From NCBI GenBank assembly GCA_003996215.1, contig QJPP01000458.1:1-64000 (forward strand): a DNA stretch of 64,000 bases, read 5' to 3'. Source of the DNA: Jaltomata sinuosa (taxonomy: Eukaryota; Streptophyta; Magnoliopsida; Solanales; Solanaceae). The position numbers and the translations under genes were made by a program. Under the pieces are notes generated by a model, which was not told the DNA's origin, did no database searches, and saw only the letters and a program-made list of their open reading frames with translations. The number at the start of each line of letters is the position of its first letter. The first letter of the stretch is position 1. Shown here one piece after another: positions 23,113 to 35,322 of this stretch.

Positions 23113-23310
23113 TTTGTTGATCTCGTCGTACCAAACAGGTCTAGTAGAGTCTTGCGAAATGGTGCAGAGACGTCCGTACTTTTCTTTGAGGGGCTATGGG
23201 GCTTTAGGAAAAACTATCTCTTCCTTCTTTCATTCGTGCTATAACTTGATTTCAATTGGTATCTAGTGATAGAAATTGGTATCTAACCTCTTTCACTCTT
23301 CTGTCCGCAG

Positions 23311-24760
23311 ATGGTTACTACAAGGAACAACGGAGCAAGGCCAGCGATCCCGACAGCGGGCCTGGCAGTTCTTGGTAGAGGTAGGTCAAGGGGCAGGGGA
23401 TGAGCTAGAGCCGCACCCGCCAGGGGTGAAGCTCGATCTGCGGCCGAAGATCGTGAGGCAACTCCTCCCCCACCTTAGGATCATGTGGCGGAAGAGGTGG
23501 AAGTGATTGTGGAGGATGAAGGTGCACAGGCAGAGGCGGCACCAATTGGGGGTGCAGGTGTTCCTACTATGACACCGGAAGCCTTTCAGCAGGCTTAGAA
23601 TATTCTGAGTGGGTTGTTCGGTACTGGAGTCATACCCGCAGCTTATGCAAATCAGTCCTTGGATACTCAGCCAGCGGTTACTACAACACCTAAGATGGAT
23701 GCAGTTGCAGGTGAGAATGATTTCTTCAGGCCAATGCTAGGTCCCATGATGACAGGGAATGAGAATGAGTTACTGACTAAGTTCCTTAGGCTGAAAGCTC
23801 TGATGTTTTAGGGTACATACAAGGAGGATGCTTATGAGTTCATCATGGATTGCTATGAGAGGTTGCACAAGTTGGGTATTCTACGTCAGCATGGGGTGGA
23901 ATTTGTCACTTTTCAGCTGCAGGGTGATGCCAAGCAGTGGTGGAGGTCTCATGTTGAGTGTCGGTCTTTTGTTCTACCTCCACTGACTTTGGAGCAGTTC
24001 CATACTTTGTTTCTAAAGAAGTACGTTCCCCGTACTTTGAGGGACCGGAAGAAAGGTGAGTTTCTGAACTTGGATCAGGGTAGCATGTCAGTCTTGGCTT
24101 ATGAGGCTAAGTTCTATGTCTTGTCTCATTTTGCTACACAGATGTTAGGTTCCGAGGAGGAACGGATCTGGTTGTTTGTCAAGGGTCTGAATACTGAACT
24201 GCAGTACTGTCAGTGCATATGACTTCTTCGGGAAAGGGCTTCAACGAAGTGGTAGATTATGTCAAGCAATTTGAGGGAGTCAAGCAAGCGGCACAGGCTA
24301 AGGCTTTAGCTAAGAAGCCCTGGAATGAAGGAAATTTTGGTGGTTCATACTCCAGGGGATAGAATCAGCAAGCTTACTCGGCCCGTCCTATTCAGTCAGC
24401 TCTGCCAGCTACTACAGGTGGCCGTCAGGGAGCTCAGTCTTCAGCTCCTAGAGGCCATGGAGCATCATATACATCAGCTAGTAGGCCTGCACTTGACTGT
24501 GGTTGCTTCCATTGTGGTGAGCTGGGCCACTTTAAGAGGGAGTGTCCACATAGGCAGGCAGGTAATCAGGGTCAGCAGCAGACTAGAACAGTGGTCCTGG
24601 TAGGCAGAGGCGGTAAAGCTAGAGGTCTTCCACAGGGTGGCCGAGGTAATTTTCAGGGAGGCCGGTGAGACATAGGGAACGGCGACGCAGGCAGGGGTAC
24701 GGCACAGTCGACCTGGGAAGTTGCTCGGATTGATGATTGGGCTCGTTGCTATGCTTTTCC
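23311..24760 (+). pseudogene. Family A copy 2: gag
   Basis: Starts at ATG 23311 (MVTTRNNGARPAIPT), directly after 'tctgtccgcag', about 200 bases past the PBS; the text just before resembles a 3' splice site. In one frame to about 24210 it carries capsid-region boxes EDAYEFIMDCYERLHKLGI, GDAKQWWRSHVE, EQFHTLFLKKYVPRTLRD and LNLDQGSMSVLAYEAKF. After a frameshift the basic, glycine-rich tail and a complete CCHC knuckle (C-x2-C-x4-H-x4-C, CFHCGELGHFKREC, 24504-24545) follow. In-frame stops include TAG near 23810 and 24361, where copy 1 has glutamine. Gag would form the particle and bind RNA. Confidence 0.9.
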
Positions 24761-25400
24761 AGGGAGGACCGAGGTGGAAGTCTCAGATGCAGTGATCACA
24801 GGTACCATTCTTGTCTGTGATAAAATGGCTTTGGTATTATTTGACCCAGGTTCTACATATTCTTATGTTTCTGTGAGTTTTGCATTGGGTCTGGACTTGA
24901 TTTGTGATATCCTTTATTCCCCTATCCATGTTTCTACCCCGATTAGAGAGTTTGTGATTGTGACTCATGTATATCATAATTGTTCTGTTGTGTTTGTGGG
25001 GTTGCATACTTGGGTAGACTTGGTAATCCTGGATATGGTTGATTTTGATATTATCTTGGGTATGACCTGGTTGTCTCCTTATCATATTGTGTTGAACTGT
25101 AACACCAAGACTATGGCTCTAGAGATTCCGGGTAAGGATAGACTAGAGTGGGAAGGTGTGTATAGGCCTAAGCCAGTTAAGATAATATCATTTGTTCGGG
25201 CTAGGAAGCTAGTGGGGAGGGGGTGTCTAGCCTTCTTGGCTTATCTCCGGGATGATAGTGTGGAGTCCCCGTCTATTGAGTCAGTCCCAGTGGTTTCTGA
25301 ATTTTTAGAGGTGTTTCCAGCGGACTTGCCTGGTATGCCTCCGGACAGGGATATAGATTTCTGTATTGATTTAGAGCCAGGAACTCGTCCCATTTCCATT
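24761..25400 (+). pseudogene. Family A copy 2: aspartic protease
   Basis: Open from about 24774. The active-site box LFDPGSTYSYVS (about 24837-24872) is identical to copy 1; the second box FDIILGMTWLSPYHIVLNC is at about 25045-25100. A conserved linker (GRGCLAFLAYLRDDSVESPS, then FLEVFPADLPGMPPDRDIDF) joins it to RT without a break, so protease and the start of RT share one 286-codon open stretch ending at 25634. The protease would cut the polyprotein into mature parts. Confidence 0.92.
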
Positions 25401-26650
25401 CCTCCGTATCATATGGCTCCGACAGAGTTAAGGGAACTTAAGACTCAGCTACAAGAACTCCTAGATAAGGGATTTATACGTCCGAGTGCTTCTCCTTGGG
25501 GTGCTCTGGTCTTATTTGTAAAGAAGAAGGATGGTAGTATGCGGATGTTCATAGATTATAGGCAGTTGAACAAGGTGAACATTCGGAATAAGTACCCTCT
25601 ACCCCGTATAGATGATTTGTTTGACGAGCTTTAAGGTGCATCGGTATTTTCAAAAATTGACTTGAGGTCGGGGTACCATCAGTTAAAATTTAGGCCTGAG
25701 GACATTCTAAAAACTGCTTTTCGGACTCGGTATAGGCATTACGAGTTCCTAGTAATGTCGTTTGGTTTGACCAATGCGCCGGCTGCATTCATGACTTTGA
25801 TAAATGGGGTGTTTAAGCCATATTTGGATTCCTTCGTTATCGTGTTCATCGATGATATTTTGATCTACTCTAAGAGTAGGGAGGAGCATGCTAATCATCT
25901 TCGTATTGTGTTGGATATCTTGAGGAACCAAAAGCTTTATGCAAAATTCACTAAGTATGAGTTTTGGTTGACTTCCATGGCATTCTTGGAGCATGTTGTG
26001 TCAGAAAAAGGGGTGATAGTGGACCCCAGAAAATTGAGGCAATTAAGAGTTGGGTTCGGCCTAGCTCTGTAACAGAGGTGAGGAGTTTTATTGGGCTCGC
26101 GGGGTACTACCAGAGGTTTGTTAAGAATTTTTCTTCTATTGCTACTCATCTGACAAGGCTGACATAAAAGGATGTACCATTCGTGTGGTCCGACAAGTGC
26201 GAGGAGAGCTTCCAAAATCTCAAGACACTTTTGACCAAGGCTCTTATATTATCCCTGTCGATTGAAGGTAAAGACGTTATTATTTACTATGATGCTTCAC
26301 ATTCTGGTTTGGGTGTTGTGTTGATGCAGGATAGGAATGTGATAGCCTATACATCTAGACAGTTGAAGGTGCATGAGAGGAATTACCCGACTTACTACTT
26401 GGAGTTGGCAGTGGTGTTTTTTGCATTAAAAAATTGGAGACACTACCTTTATGGTATCAAGTGTGAGGTATTCACAGATCATTGCAGTTTGCATCACGTA
26501 TTCACTCAAAAGGATTTGAATTTGAGGTAGAGAAGGTGGATGGAGCTACTGAAGGACTATGATGTGACCATTTAGTACCATCCGGGTAAGGCTAATGTGG
26601 TGGCAGACGCATTAAGCCAAAAAACAGTTAGCATGGGTAGCTTGGCTTAA
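25401..26650 (+). pseudogene. Family A copy 2: reverse transcriptase and RNase H
   Basis: RT: LLDKGFIRPSASPWGALVLF, IDYRQLNKVNIRNKYPLPR, a TAA stop at 25632-25634 where copy 1 has Gln, then DLRSGYHQLKFRPED, MSFGLTNAPAAFM and the catalytic FIDD at 25845-25856. A frameshift occurs near 26028, after which RT end text (IGLAGYYQRFVKNFSSIATH) continues. RNase H starts after a TAA at about 26165 (YYDASHSGLGVVLMQDRN; YYLELAVVFFALKNW; FTDHCSLHHVF; YHPGKANVVADALS). Two more stops near 26528 and 26572 replace glutamines seen in copy 1. Confidence 0.92.
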
Positions 26651-28266
26651 TTGGGGTGTCCAAATGACCACTAGCTAAGGAAATTCGGTCTTTAGAGGTC
26701 AAGTTCATGCACTTGGGTGTTTCAGATCAAGGTAGGTTGTTGGCCAGCATTGAGGTCAAGGCCACCTTCATAGAGAAAATAAAGGCAAAACAGTTTCAGG
26801 ATCCGAAACTGAGTAAGTTACGAGGTAAAGTAATATCTGGGGAGTCCAGAGATGTCATGTTAGACTCTGGTGGGGTGTTGCATTTCAGGGAGAGGATTTG
26901 TGTTCCTCGAGTGGATGATATGATTTAGAAAATCCTGGCAGAAGCTTATGGTTCGCGGTACTCAATTTATCCGGGTGTGACCAAAATGTACAGGAACTTG
27001 AGGCAGTGTTACTAGAGGCCCAGGATATAAAGGGACATAGTTGATTTTGTGTCCAAATATCAGAACTGCCAGCAGGTAAAGTATGAACATCAGAGACCTA
27101 CAGGGCTACTTCAGAGGATGCCAATTGCAGAGTAGAAGTAAGAAAGGATATCCATGGATTTTGTGGTGGGTCTTCCCAAGACATTGGGGAAGTATGACTC
27201 AATTTTGGTCATTATTGATAGGCTGACCAAGTCCGCTCATTTCATTCCGGTCAGGGTAGATTACAATTTGCAGCAATTGGCTAAGATCTACGTGAAAGAG
27301 ATTATGAGGTTGCATGGGGTGCAACTGTCCATTATTTTAGACAGGGGTACGCAGTTTACTTCTAAGTTCTAGGGCAAGCTACATGAAGAGTTGGGTACAC
27401 AACTCACTTTTAGCACAGCCTTCCATCCTCAGAATGATGGTCAGTCAAAGAGGATGATCCAGGTATTGGAGGACATGCTGAGAGCATGTGTGATGGACTT
27501 CGGGGGCCATTGGGACCAGTTCCTACCATTGTGCAAATTCTCATACAATAATAGTTATCACTCCAGTATTTACATGGCACCGTTCAAAGCACTGTATAAG
27601 AGGAACTGTAGATCACCAGTTGGGTGGTTTGAGGAAGGCAATGTAAAGCCTCTAGGTGTGGACTTAGTGCAAAAAGCGCATGAAAAGGTAAGGGGAATTC
27701 AAACCAAATTGCTGGCTGCTCAAAGCAGGTAGATGGAGAATGCACACCGCAAGGTCCGAGACATGGATTTTCAGGTTGATGAACAAGTATTGTTGAAAAT
27801 GTCACCAATGAAAAGGGTTATGCAGTTTGGTAAGAAGGGCAAGCTTAGCCCTCGATTCGTCGGTCCGTTTGAGGTTCTTGAGATTGTGGGGCCAGTGGCT
27901 TACAAGTTAGCACTGCCACTTAGTTTATCGGGCGTCCATTCGGTATTCCATGTATCCAAGCTTAAGTGATACCATGGGGATGGGGATTACATTATCAAGT
28001 GGGATGAGGTACTTTTTGATAAATATCTTTGTTATGAAGAGGAACCAGTCTTAACTCTTGCTCGGGATGTCTGGAGGTTGAGGACAAAGGTGATTGATAT
28101 GGTGAAGGTTCAGTGGAAGCATCGTCCGGTTGAGAAAGCCACTTGGGAAACTGAGAAGGACATGCGGGACAAGTACCCTCAATTGTTTGAGGATTCAGGT
28201 AATACACTTACTCTCTTTTATTTCCATAATTTCAGGTTTAATCGTTCGGGGACAAGCGATGGATAA
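26651..28266 (+). pseudogene. Family A copy 2: integrase and chromodomain-like tail
   Basis: Zinc-binding part with Q-N-C-Q-Q text at about 27060-27075. The core MDFVVGLPKTLGKYDS starts at 27154, and the second Asp is in LDRGTQFTS (about 27338). The third catalytic position, Glu in QSER, is lysine here (AAG at 27448-27450, QSKRMIQ), which should abolish strand transfer. C-terminal module: KMSPMKRVMQFGKKGKLSPR (about 27795-27855). The tail 28030-28200 carries a chromodomain-like pattern (VIDMVKVQWKHRPVEKATWE, then KDMRDKYPQLFED). Stops include TAG for Trp (near 27370) and Gln (near 27730). Confidence 0.9.
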
Positions 28267-28278
28267 ATTAGTATCTGT

Positions 28279-28880
28279 TGTAATGACCAGGTCTGTCGTT
28301 ATGGGTAGTCCAATCGTGCCAAGTTTTAGAGTTAGAAAACTCCAGGTTTGGGAGTTTGAAATTCTAGGCTAGGCTTGCCTCGGCCATTTCTGGGGCGAGC
28401 TGGAGTCTAGGGAAATCCGGGTAAAGATGGTTTTAGGTGTCTTGTGTTAAGCTAGTTTTCTGCATATCCAAGACATAAAGGAGTCCGGGGGACTTTTCAG
28501 AATCTAATTTGGGTAAGTAAAACTCCAAGAATTGCATTTGATGTGAAGGGGTTGTTTCGGGTCGTCGGGGGAAGCAAGTGTGTTGTAAAATAGCCAAAAC
28601 TGGGAAATTTCTGGACATTCTTTCCGTGATAAGCGCAACGGTCTGCGGTAGAGACCTCCGGTATAGCGGTGGAAAATACTGATATAGCGGTGGTCAAGGC
28701 GGTCAACACTGCTTAAGACCGCTATAGCGGAAGTCATCCGCTATAGCGGGACCGCTATAGCAGAGCAGGGACCGCTATAGCAGAGCGGGGACCGCTATAG
28801 CAGAGCGGGGACTGCTATAGCAGGACGATGGGATTTTAATGCAGAAACATTCCTCAAAGCATTCAGTTTTCACAACTTCA
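28279..28880 (+). repeat. 3' LTR of family A copy 2, first 602 bases
   Basis: Starts TGTAATGACCAGG, with text parallel to 20876-21440. Compared with its own 5' LTR it has extra copies in the palindrome cluster: 20-bp units 'accgctatagcagagcgggg' start at 28751, 28771, 28791 and (variant) 28811, against about two in the 5' LTR. The match ends after 'ttcacaacttca' at 28880. Confidence 0.9.
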
Positions 28881-29210
28881 ATGATGCCTGTGCAACATGC
28901 ACAAGCTGTGGTGCAGAACACACCTACACCGCATGGAACTATCAAATTCACTAAAGAATCTGCTAAGAGGTGTGGTCGCTGTGCGATGCGCACAACTCAT
29001 GGTGCAAACCACACCTCCTTCGCACGAGGCCTCTAAATTAGCTAAAGTAACTGGTCTAACTGAATATGGTGTGCGATGCACATATCACGATGTGCGAACC
29101 GCATGTCGCGTCATACACCACCCAAAGGGTAATTTTATCCAGAAAATTAGTGACATTTTGGGAAAGTATAAAAAGCCAATTTGGGCACAATTGTAAGAGA
29201 TCTTTTATGT
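28881..29210 (+). repeat. Athila-type LTR fragment (U3 with TATA box)
   Basis: Matches 39860-40205 inside the Athila LTR: same order of 'gtgcgaaccgca', 'aggtgtggtcg', a TGTGCG-ATG-CGCACA dyad at 28980-28994, 'aagggtaatttt', 'agtgaca', then 'tataaaaag' at 29167-29175 and 'gcacaattgtaa'. Both ends are truncated; it lies between the broken A 3' LTR and family B internal DNA. Confidence 0.85.
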
Positions 29211-31655
29211 CTGAAGAGATCCGTGTGTTGGTTCGGTGTGATACAGATAGTAGTGCCAGCGCTCAAGGCCCTGTCTTATTTTGGGTAGCATTGGTTATGC
29301 TAGTATGCATAGATTGGTTGTATTTTTCGGGTGATTAGAATTGACCCCTTTTGTTGGTTGGTTTAGGAGCTTGGCAGGTGTGTGGGTAGTTCCCATAGTC
29401 TCCTTCAGTTTCTTGTCCAGTTGGGTTGTCTTATCATTTTCCCCGGTTCCAGTCGGAATGAATTTTGATCCCAGTTCTCTGGATGAGCTTTTTATTTTGG
29501 CACCGTGATTGAGTGTTTAGCTATAGTAGTTATGACTAAGTGTTGATTGTAGCCTCGTGGTTCAGTTGCATTCATAGCATATTGGGTGAGTTGGGCATCC
29601 GACCTATTTTCTCCTACCTTGTTGAGTTTTGACGATGTAAGTATGGGATCTAAGGGAATGGCTCCAGTTTTGATTTGGGGAGGAGTTTGTAAGGTTCAGT
29701 ATATGCTACATAAAGATTTTTGTTTAGTTGAAAAAGGAGGGAGATGACTCCTTGTTCGTGCTTATGTGATTCAGTAGTCGACTGAAGTGGCGGCAAAGGT
29801 TTGCTTTTGGATCATGTGTTGGTGATTTGATTCGGCCGTCTACAGATTGTTGTGGTTTTCCTTTGATTGGTTTGAGATTTCAGTAGGAGATGCGGTTTTG
29901 GTGACTTGCATATTTGATCCTAGTTGGCTTTGATTCCTAAGGATATATTGGAAGCATATGGGTTCGACTGAGGCAGTTGTTAGTGAATAAGGATTAGGTT
30001 TCAAAAGCATGGGCTAGCAAACTACTCCGGATGGTTCATGGTTGGTCCTTTCAGTTGCAGCTTCTTGGGTTGGAAGGCATTGAGTTCGGACAACTTAGCT
30101 TACCCATTTTCCGTTATAAGGTGACAGTTGGCCTTGGACACCTAGTCCTTGGCTAACCTTTGAGTTAGGCTAGACATTCCAGATCTCGATGATGTTCTGG
30201 ATAGTATGAGGTTCATTCTACTATGGTTAGACAGACTCAACAGTGTGAGTTTGAGATCCAGCAGTGGTGTATGCCATATATGATCAGGTTTTGTGGGTTG
30301 AGGCTAGCGAGGAGTTGTAATGATGCTTAGAGACTGGTGGTCACCATTCTTTTGCCGAGAGTTTGAAAAGCTTGTTTAGTTGATCCTTCTAGGGTCGACT
30401 TTTATGTGGGATCCAAGTATTTGTTAGACTCGGCCATTGTGGACTGGAAGTCCGGTGTGTTATATGCTTCAGAGATGGTGTTTTTGTGTGTGCTGATACG
30501 GTAAAGCGATTGAGTCGAACAAAAGAGGTGAGTTGAAGGTATATGCAAAGATTCTATATCTAAATAGAGACTTTGAACCGCAGGCACCTCTTCCTTGCCT
30601 TCGGGGTGTTCTAACTTGATATTCGTGGTATGGTAGACTCCTTCCTGAGTTGAGAATTGGAAAGAAATTTCAAATCCGAATGGTGTTCGAGTATTCGGAG
30701 TAGCAACAGTGTTTCTTAGAGTGTGGGAGCTTAACTAATGACTACGGACTTCGTGGTAGGCTTATCACACTACTTGCTGGATCTTGGTTTTGGTTTGGGT
30801 ATGTTGGGCAGGTTGCCCTGGTTCATTCACTTCCAGTTGATTCAGACTTGACACGGTGCAGCAAAGTTAGGTTCATTCTATAGTTTGGAAGTTTCTCCAT
30901 CAACACAGGGTGTTCATTCATGCACTTCCTAACCATGGTGTGCAGAATTCAGTTGGGTTCAGTTAGCGAGATTGATGTTAGAAAAAGTGTTCGTTCGTTG
31001 GTTGATGATCAATCGGGACAAGTAACTCCAGTTTTCAAGGGTACGCTTCAAGTTGTTATCTTGGATGGCAAATGCTAGTGAACTATAGCTTGACTTTAAA
31101 GGAGTTTGACCAAAAAGAGGTGACTTTATTCGTGGTAGAGTATAAGCGAAGACTGTGGATCTCTGGTGTGTCAGTTAATGCTTCGAGGGTGGTTTGAGTG
31201 TTCAACTTGTATGCAACTTCCTGTTATGGTACAAAAGGATTCTGTTCAGAATAAAAGGGTTTTACAGATCAGCGGGTTCATGAATTAGAGTTTTTGTTGT
31301 TAGTTTTTCTGGTGAACTTTGTTGTGGTTTTGAAGAATTAAATTTTGTGTGTTGATCGCCTAGCTTCTCGGGTTTTGGTGTTTTGTCGGTGCTTTCCAGT
31401 TGGGATTCTTGAGGTTCAGTTTGGGTTGGAAGTCCCTTGGTGTTTTGGAATTTAAGTTTGGAATCTAGCTTGGCTAGTATGAAGTGTAGGCTTGGTTGCC
31501 TTTCGTGGTTTGGTTCTGTTGGGTGTCGTCTTGTCGAGGAGGCTACCCGGGTTGTCCGAGAGTGTAGTGTGGGCTGTGCATCCGCTATTCTTAAATCTCT
31601 AGTCTTTCCCTCTTTCCTGACTTTTGGGGATGAAAGTCTTTTTAGTAGTGGATGA
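29211..31655 (+). other. Family B 3' internal, non-coding region
   Basis: About 2.4 kb before the family B LTR. From 31267 ('gatcagcgggttcatga') to 31655 it is homologous to the reverse complement of 39272-39664, so it belongs to the internal 3' end of this element. The left part has no counterpart in the window. It is T/G-rich with many stops in all frames; I see no pol box. The edge reads 'ttttagtagtggatga' directly before the LTR; no strong polypurine tract is visible. Confidence 0.6.
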
Positions 31656-33580
31656 TGTAATGACCCTTCCGGGCATTTTTGTTTTTTTGCCTTTCTTGTA
31701 CCGTTATAGATTGCTTGTAGCAGCCCCAAGTCATTTATGGCTTGCTGGGATCAGTAGTTCGATGCTCGGGCCGTTGGTTTGGTCTTTTTGGCCATTTCTT
31801 GTTTTAGAGCTTTAAGCTTTTGAAATTGTTGACTTCAGTCAACATCCTTAGTGAACGTGCTCGGAATAGATTCTGACAGTTCCGTTAGCTCCGGGGTGTT
31901 GAATTTGGTCTAGTTGAACCTTTAGTTGAGGCCTGAGAACTTCTGGTGTGGGTTTTGTGTCATTTTCTCCATTTTCAGGCCATTTGGAGTTGAAAGTGTT
32001 ACTTTGGGTGATTTTCGATGATCAGAGCGTCAGATTTGAAATCCGACAATTCCATCAGCTCCGAAATGTTAATTTTGGGTTAGGTAGGTGGTTGGTTTGG
32101 GTTTCGGGTGAGCCAGGCTCATTTCGAGCCTTTGGGTTCTTATTCGTTAGTGTTGACTTGGGTCAACATTTCTCCAAAACGACCTTGTATGGAAGTTTCA
32201 TCGATTCCGTTGAATCCGTAACGTTATTTCCACTCTATTAGTATTATTGGTTTTTGAATACTGGTTTTCGATTATGCCCGGAACACCCCGTAGAGATTTT
32301 TAGTACAACTGGTTTTTTGCAACTGCAGGCCTTCAGCGCCAACGGCTCCCAGGCAGCGCGATCACGTTAGCCTATGGCAGGCCTTGAGCGTCGATGGCGC
32401 TGGCCTAGCCCTGATAGCGCTGGCCATTTTCCATCCATTTCTCTCAACCTTTCTCACTCTAAAACTCAAATACTCTCCACCAAATTGCTCCATATCAGTC
32501 CTAACCTTGGGGACATTGTTGTTTATCACAATTTCGTGCTTCATCGTCTCTTGGTAAGTCATCTTTCCCAACTTGCTTCCTTTTGGATTTCTCTAAAATC
32601 CACCATTTTTGCTCATTCCAAAAGCTTGAAATATTGTTGAAGTGGCTGCCTCCTAACTCTTGCATGATCGTGGGTGTGAAGGATTCTCCGTCTTGGCTTA
32701 AATTCCATAATTTTGGTAAGTAATTCTTGCCTAATTCACAATTCTCAATCTTAAATTCTAGCTTTTAAGCCCTCTCTTGAGCAGGCTGTTTGGGGCCTTT
32801 TACCTTGGCCAAAATTGCTCATTTTTGGAGCATGTATTCTTGGTATCGTTGTGGTCATCGTCCTTCTTTCTGTTTTTAGTTTTGGGTTATGGGCCCCGCG
32901 GGCCTGCTTTTAACCCGTATTTCAACCGGGCTACAAATATAGCAATTTGGGTATCGTTAGATTCATTTTAAGATATTATTTATGTTTGTGATAGTTTTAT
33001 TATCATTCGGGATCTCTCGGAGCAGTTCGAGCCTGGACGACACCGTCTTCATAGCTATTCATCAGACGACAGGTAGGTTATGGCTTTCCATATCTAGTCT
33101 CTACATATATAGGCTATAACTTCATTAATTAGCATCCTTGGGTGGGTTGTTATAGGTTGGTACCCCAGACCTTCTCCATCTTTTTTGTCCGTTTATTTGA
33201 TATGCTGATTGTAGTATTCATGTAGTATTGTATATCACCCTTGCAGTCCTATGTGGCCTTGTATTGACTCTGGAACATAGACGGTGGGTGATTTTGGAAT
33301 GTCCGCGAGTCCCAGATATAGAGATATCCTTTTAGGCTGGTTATGTCTGCTGAGTAGCTGCGGAGCCTGTGCAGGGCCGGTAGGAATGTTTGTGAGTCAT
33401 TGGGCTAAATTATATTTGTGTGCGAGCATATCAGCCATGAAAGATGTTTTCCCTGCATGTTTTACTTTTGTTTTGGCTGCGAGCCATTATATACAGTTTT
33501 TCCTAAACTTGCATGTCCCCGGGGGCCTGTTTTTGTGTATACTTGATGATAAAAATGGGATTTTGGATGATTTCACACCT

Positions 33581-33685
33581 GATTTTCTACTGATACGAGG
33601 CTCTGCTGGGCAGAGTACTAGACTTGATTTCCTACTGATACTAGGCTCTGCTAGGCAGAGCACTAGACCTGATTTCTAACTGATG
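33581..33685 (+). repeat. 45-bp tandem repeat in the family B LTR
   Basis: Units starting 'gattt.ctactgatac' at 33581, 33626 and (partial) 33671, each with a 'ctctgctgggcagag'-type dyad. I found no array of this kind in the minus-strand LTR. Confidence 0.8.
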
Positions 33686-33825
33686 TAGATCTGGATGCGC
33701 TCTGGGCACCCTTTGAGAGGGTTATGGAGACTCTTATCACTGATTTAGACCCGAGTATACTTCGGGCACCCTTAAGAGGGTCTTTAGAGATTACTACTAC
33801 TATTTTAGACCCAGGTCAAAACCAG
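33686..33825 (+). repeat. 60-bp tandem repeat in the family B LTR
   Basis: Units starting 'taga' at 33686, 33746 and 33806, each with 'tagaccc.ag...gggcaccctt...agagggt'. The minus-strand counterpart 37099-37300 has four units at 50- to 59-bp spacing. Confidence 0.75.
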
Positions 33826-35322
33826 GCATGTACTACGAGGTTACGATTATTGAGTTACACTTGAGGTTTAAGGTTTTGTATATGGTGGAGGGGTAGACCT
33901 CCATAGACCCCTGTTGTTCCTAGGCCACAGGCTATGGGCCGACGCAGTGTGCCAAGAGGGGGGTGTACGGCATAGGTGAGGTACCCTGTAAAGGGCCTTC
34001 CATAGATCCTGCCTTTATTGGGCCTTATAGGTATCGGAGGGGGTAATATACGCAGTACTATTACATCAAATTCATCATCATCATGCATATTTCACTCAGA
34101 TTCCACCCTTTTTTACTGTGTGTTCAGTGTACGCTCTGGTTGTATGGGCGGCCGGAGGGTTTGTTTTCACTTGATTGTGTTCCTCGGTTGTATGAGCAGC
34201 CGTTGGGACTGTAGATAGTTTAGATTACTCTTGTAACTTTATAGAGCTAGTTTTGGTACTTGTTTCTTGGTGATTTAGCGATTTTTAGCCTGTTGAGGCT
34301 CCGGTTGTGGGATTGTGATTATTGAGAGGGATAGGGAGTCCTATCCTATTGAGGCATTTTTGTGTGGCCTTCTGAGCAAATTATGAGTTTTTGGTTCCAT
34401 TCTTATCAGGATTTGAGTAGTTTTCTCCGTTATTATGGGTTAGTTATTCCATCCTACGGTTGTACTTGTGAGGTGGATTCCTATTTATGCTATCTTGAAG
34501 TTGGATTAGTGTCATGATTTCCTTATGCTTGTTGGTTCCATCTTTAGTATGTTAGACTGCTTTCCTTCTTTTCGTTTTACTTGAGGTTACTGGTATACCA
34601 CCATGTTCCTGACTCTCTCTCCTTTTATATACTATTGTTGCAAGGATTCCAGGTGCGTTCTTCTTCCTTACACCTGTATTTCTTTGTTTTTATATGTTTT
34701 GTGCTAGCATGTATGCCTGTAACTCTTGGTTGATTACTCCTTGTGCTAGTTCCTTGTGCTTCTTCCTTACTTCTGTGACTGCTTTCTTGTATTCTGCTTA
34801 TTACTATTTTTATATCTTATATGCGCTCAGTCAGCCGATGATGCCTATTGAGTACCCGTTGTCTTGGTGCTCATACTACACGTTTGCATCTTTCTGGTGC
34901 AGATATTAGTTGAGCTTTCGCCGTTGATCACATTGGAGACTTGCGCATCTTTTGAGAGGTTCGAAACTAGGGTGAGCGCCTGACAGTCGAGGCTTATCTA
35001 CATCTCATCTTTTGTACTGATACTCTTTGTATATTCGGAGACAGTTGTACTTATCTTTTGTTATTTCTAGCACTTTTATCCTATTAGAAACTTATGTACT
35101 GTCGATAACAAGTCTTGGGGTTGGTGTAGTATCATTTGTGTATATATTTTGGGTTGTTGCTTCTGCGTGTCTTATCTTTATATTAAACTTTCGCTTATTT
35201 CTGCTTGTTGTGCGTAATTGGTTAGGTAGAATCCCATTACCTACCGTTCTAGGCTACGGGGATTGGTTCGCCTACTGAGAGGTTGTAGGTGCCATCATGA
35301 CCTAAGAAATTGGGTCATGACA

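Larger units (their letters stand above)
20876..28880 (+). mobile_element. Gypsy family A retrotransposon, copy 2 (plus strand)
   Basis: Same architecture as copy 1: complete 5' LTR (20876-23090), PBS (23095-23112), gag, PR, RT, RNase H, IN, chromodomain-like tail, and the first 602 bases of the 3' LTR (28279-28880). It interrupts the Tat integrase. Its right end is lost: the 3' LTR match stops at 28880, where an Athila LTR fragment begins. At least a dozen nonsense codons and several frameshifts are visible. Confidence 0.92.
31656..35322 (+). repeat. Family B LTR, plus strand, 3.67 kb
   Basis: From TGTAATGACCCTTCCGG to GGGTCATGACA, with TG...CA ends. Homologous by eye to the reverse complement of 35584-39271 (about three quarters identical in the stretches I compared). 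Features: a GC-rich block 32330-32420 followed by a pyrimidine-rich leader, and tandem arrays at 33581-33685 and 33686-33825. With internal DNA on its left this is a 3' LTR. The five bases after it are 'tttag'. Such long LTRs with the same termini as family A suggest related chromovirus-like gypsy elements. Confidence 0.85.

Noticed and set aside
31262..31729. 155-codon minus-strand ORF at the family B internal/LTR junction
   Set aside because: It crosses the LTR edge at 31656 and the homologous stretch at 39247-39664 does not keep the frame, so it is a chance antisense opening.
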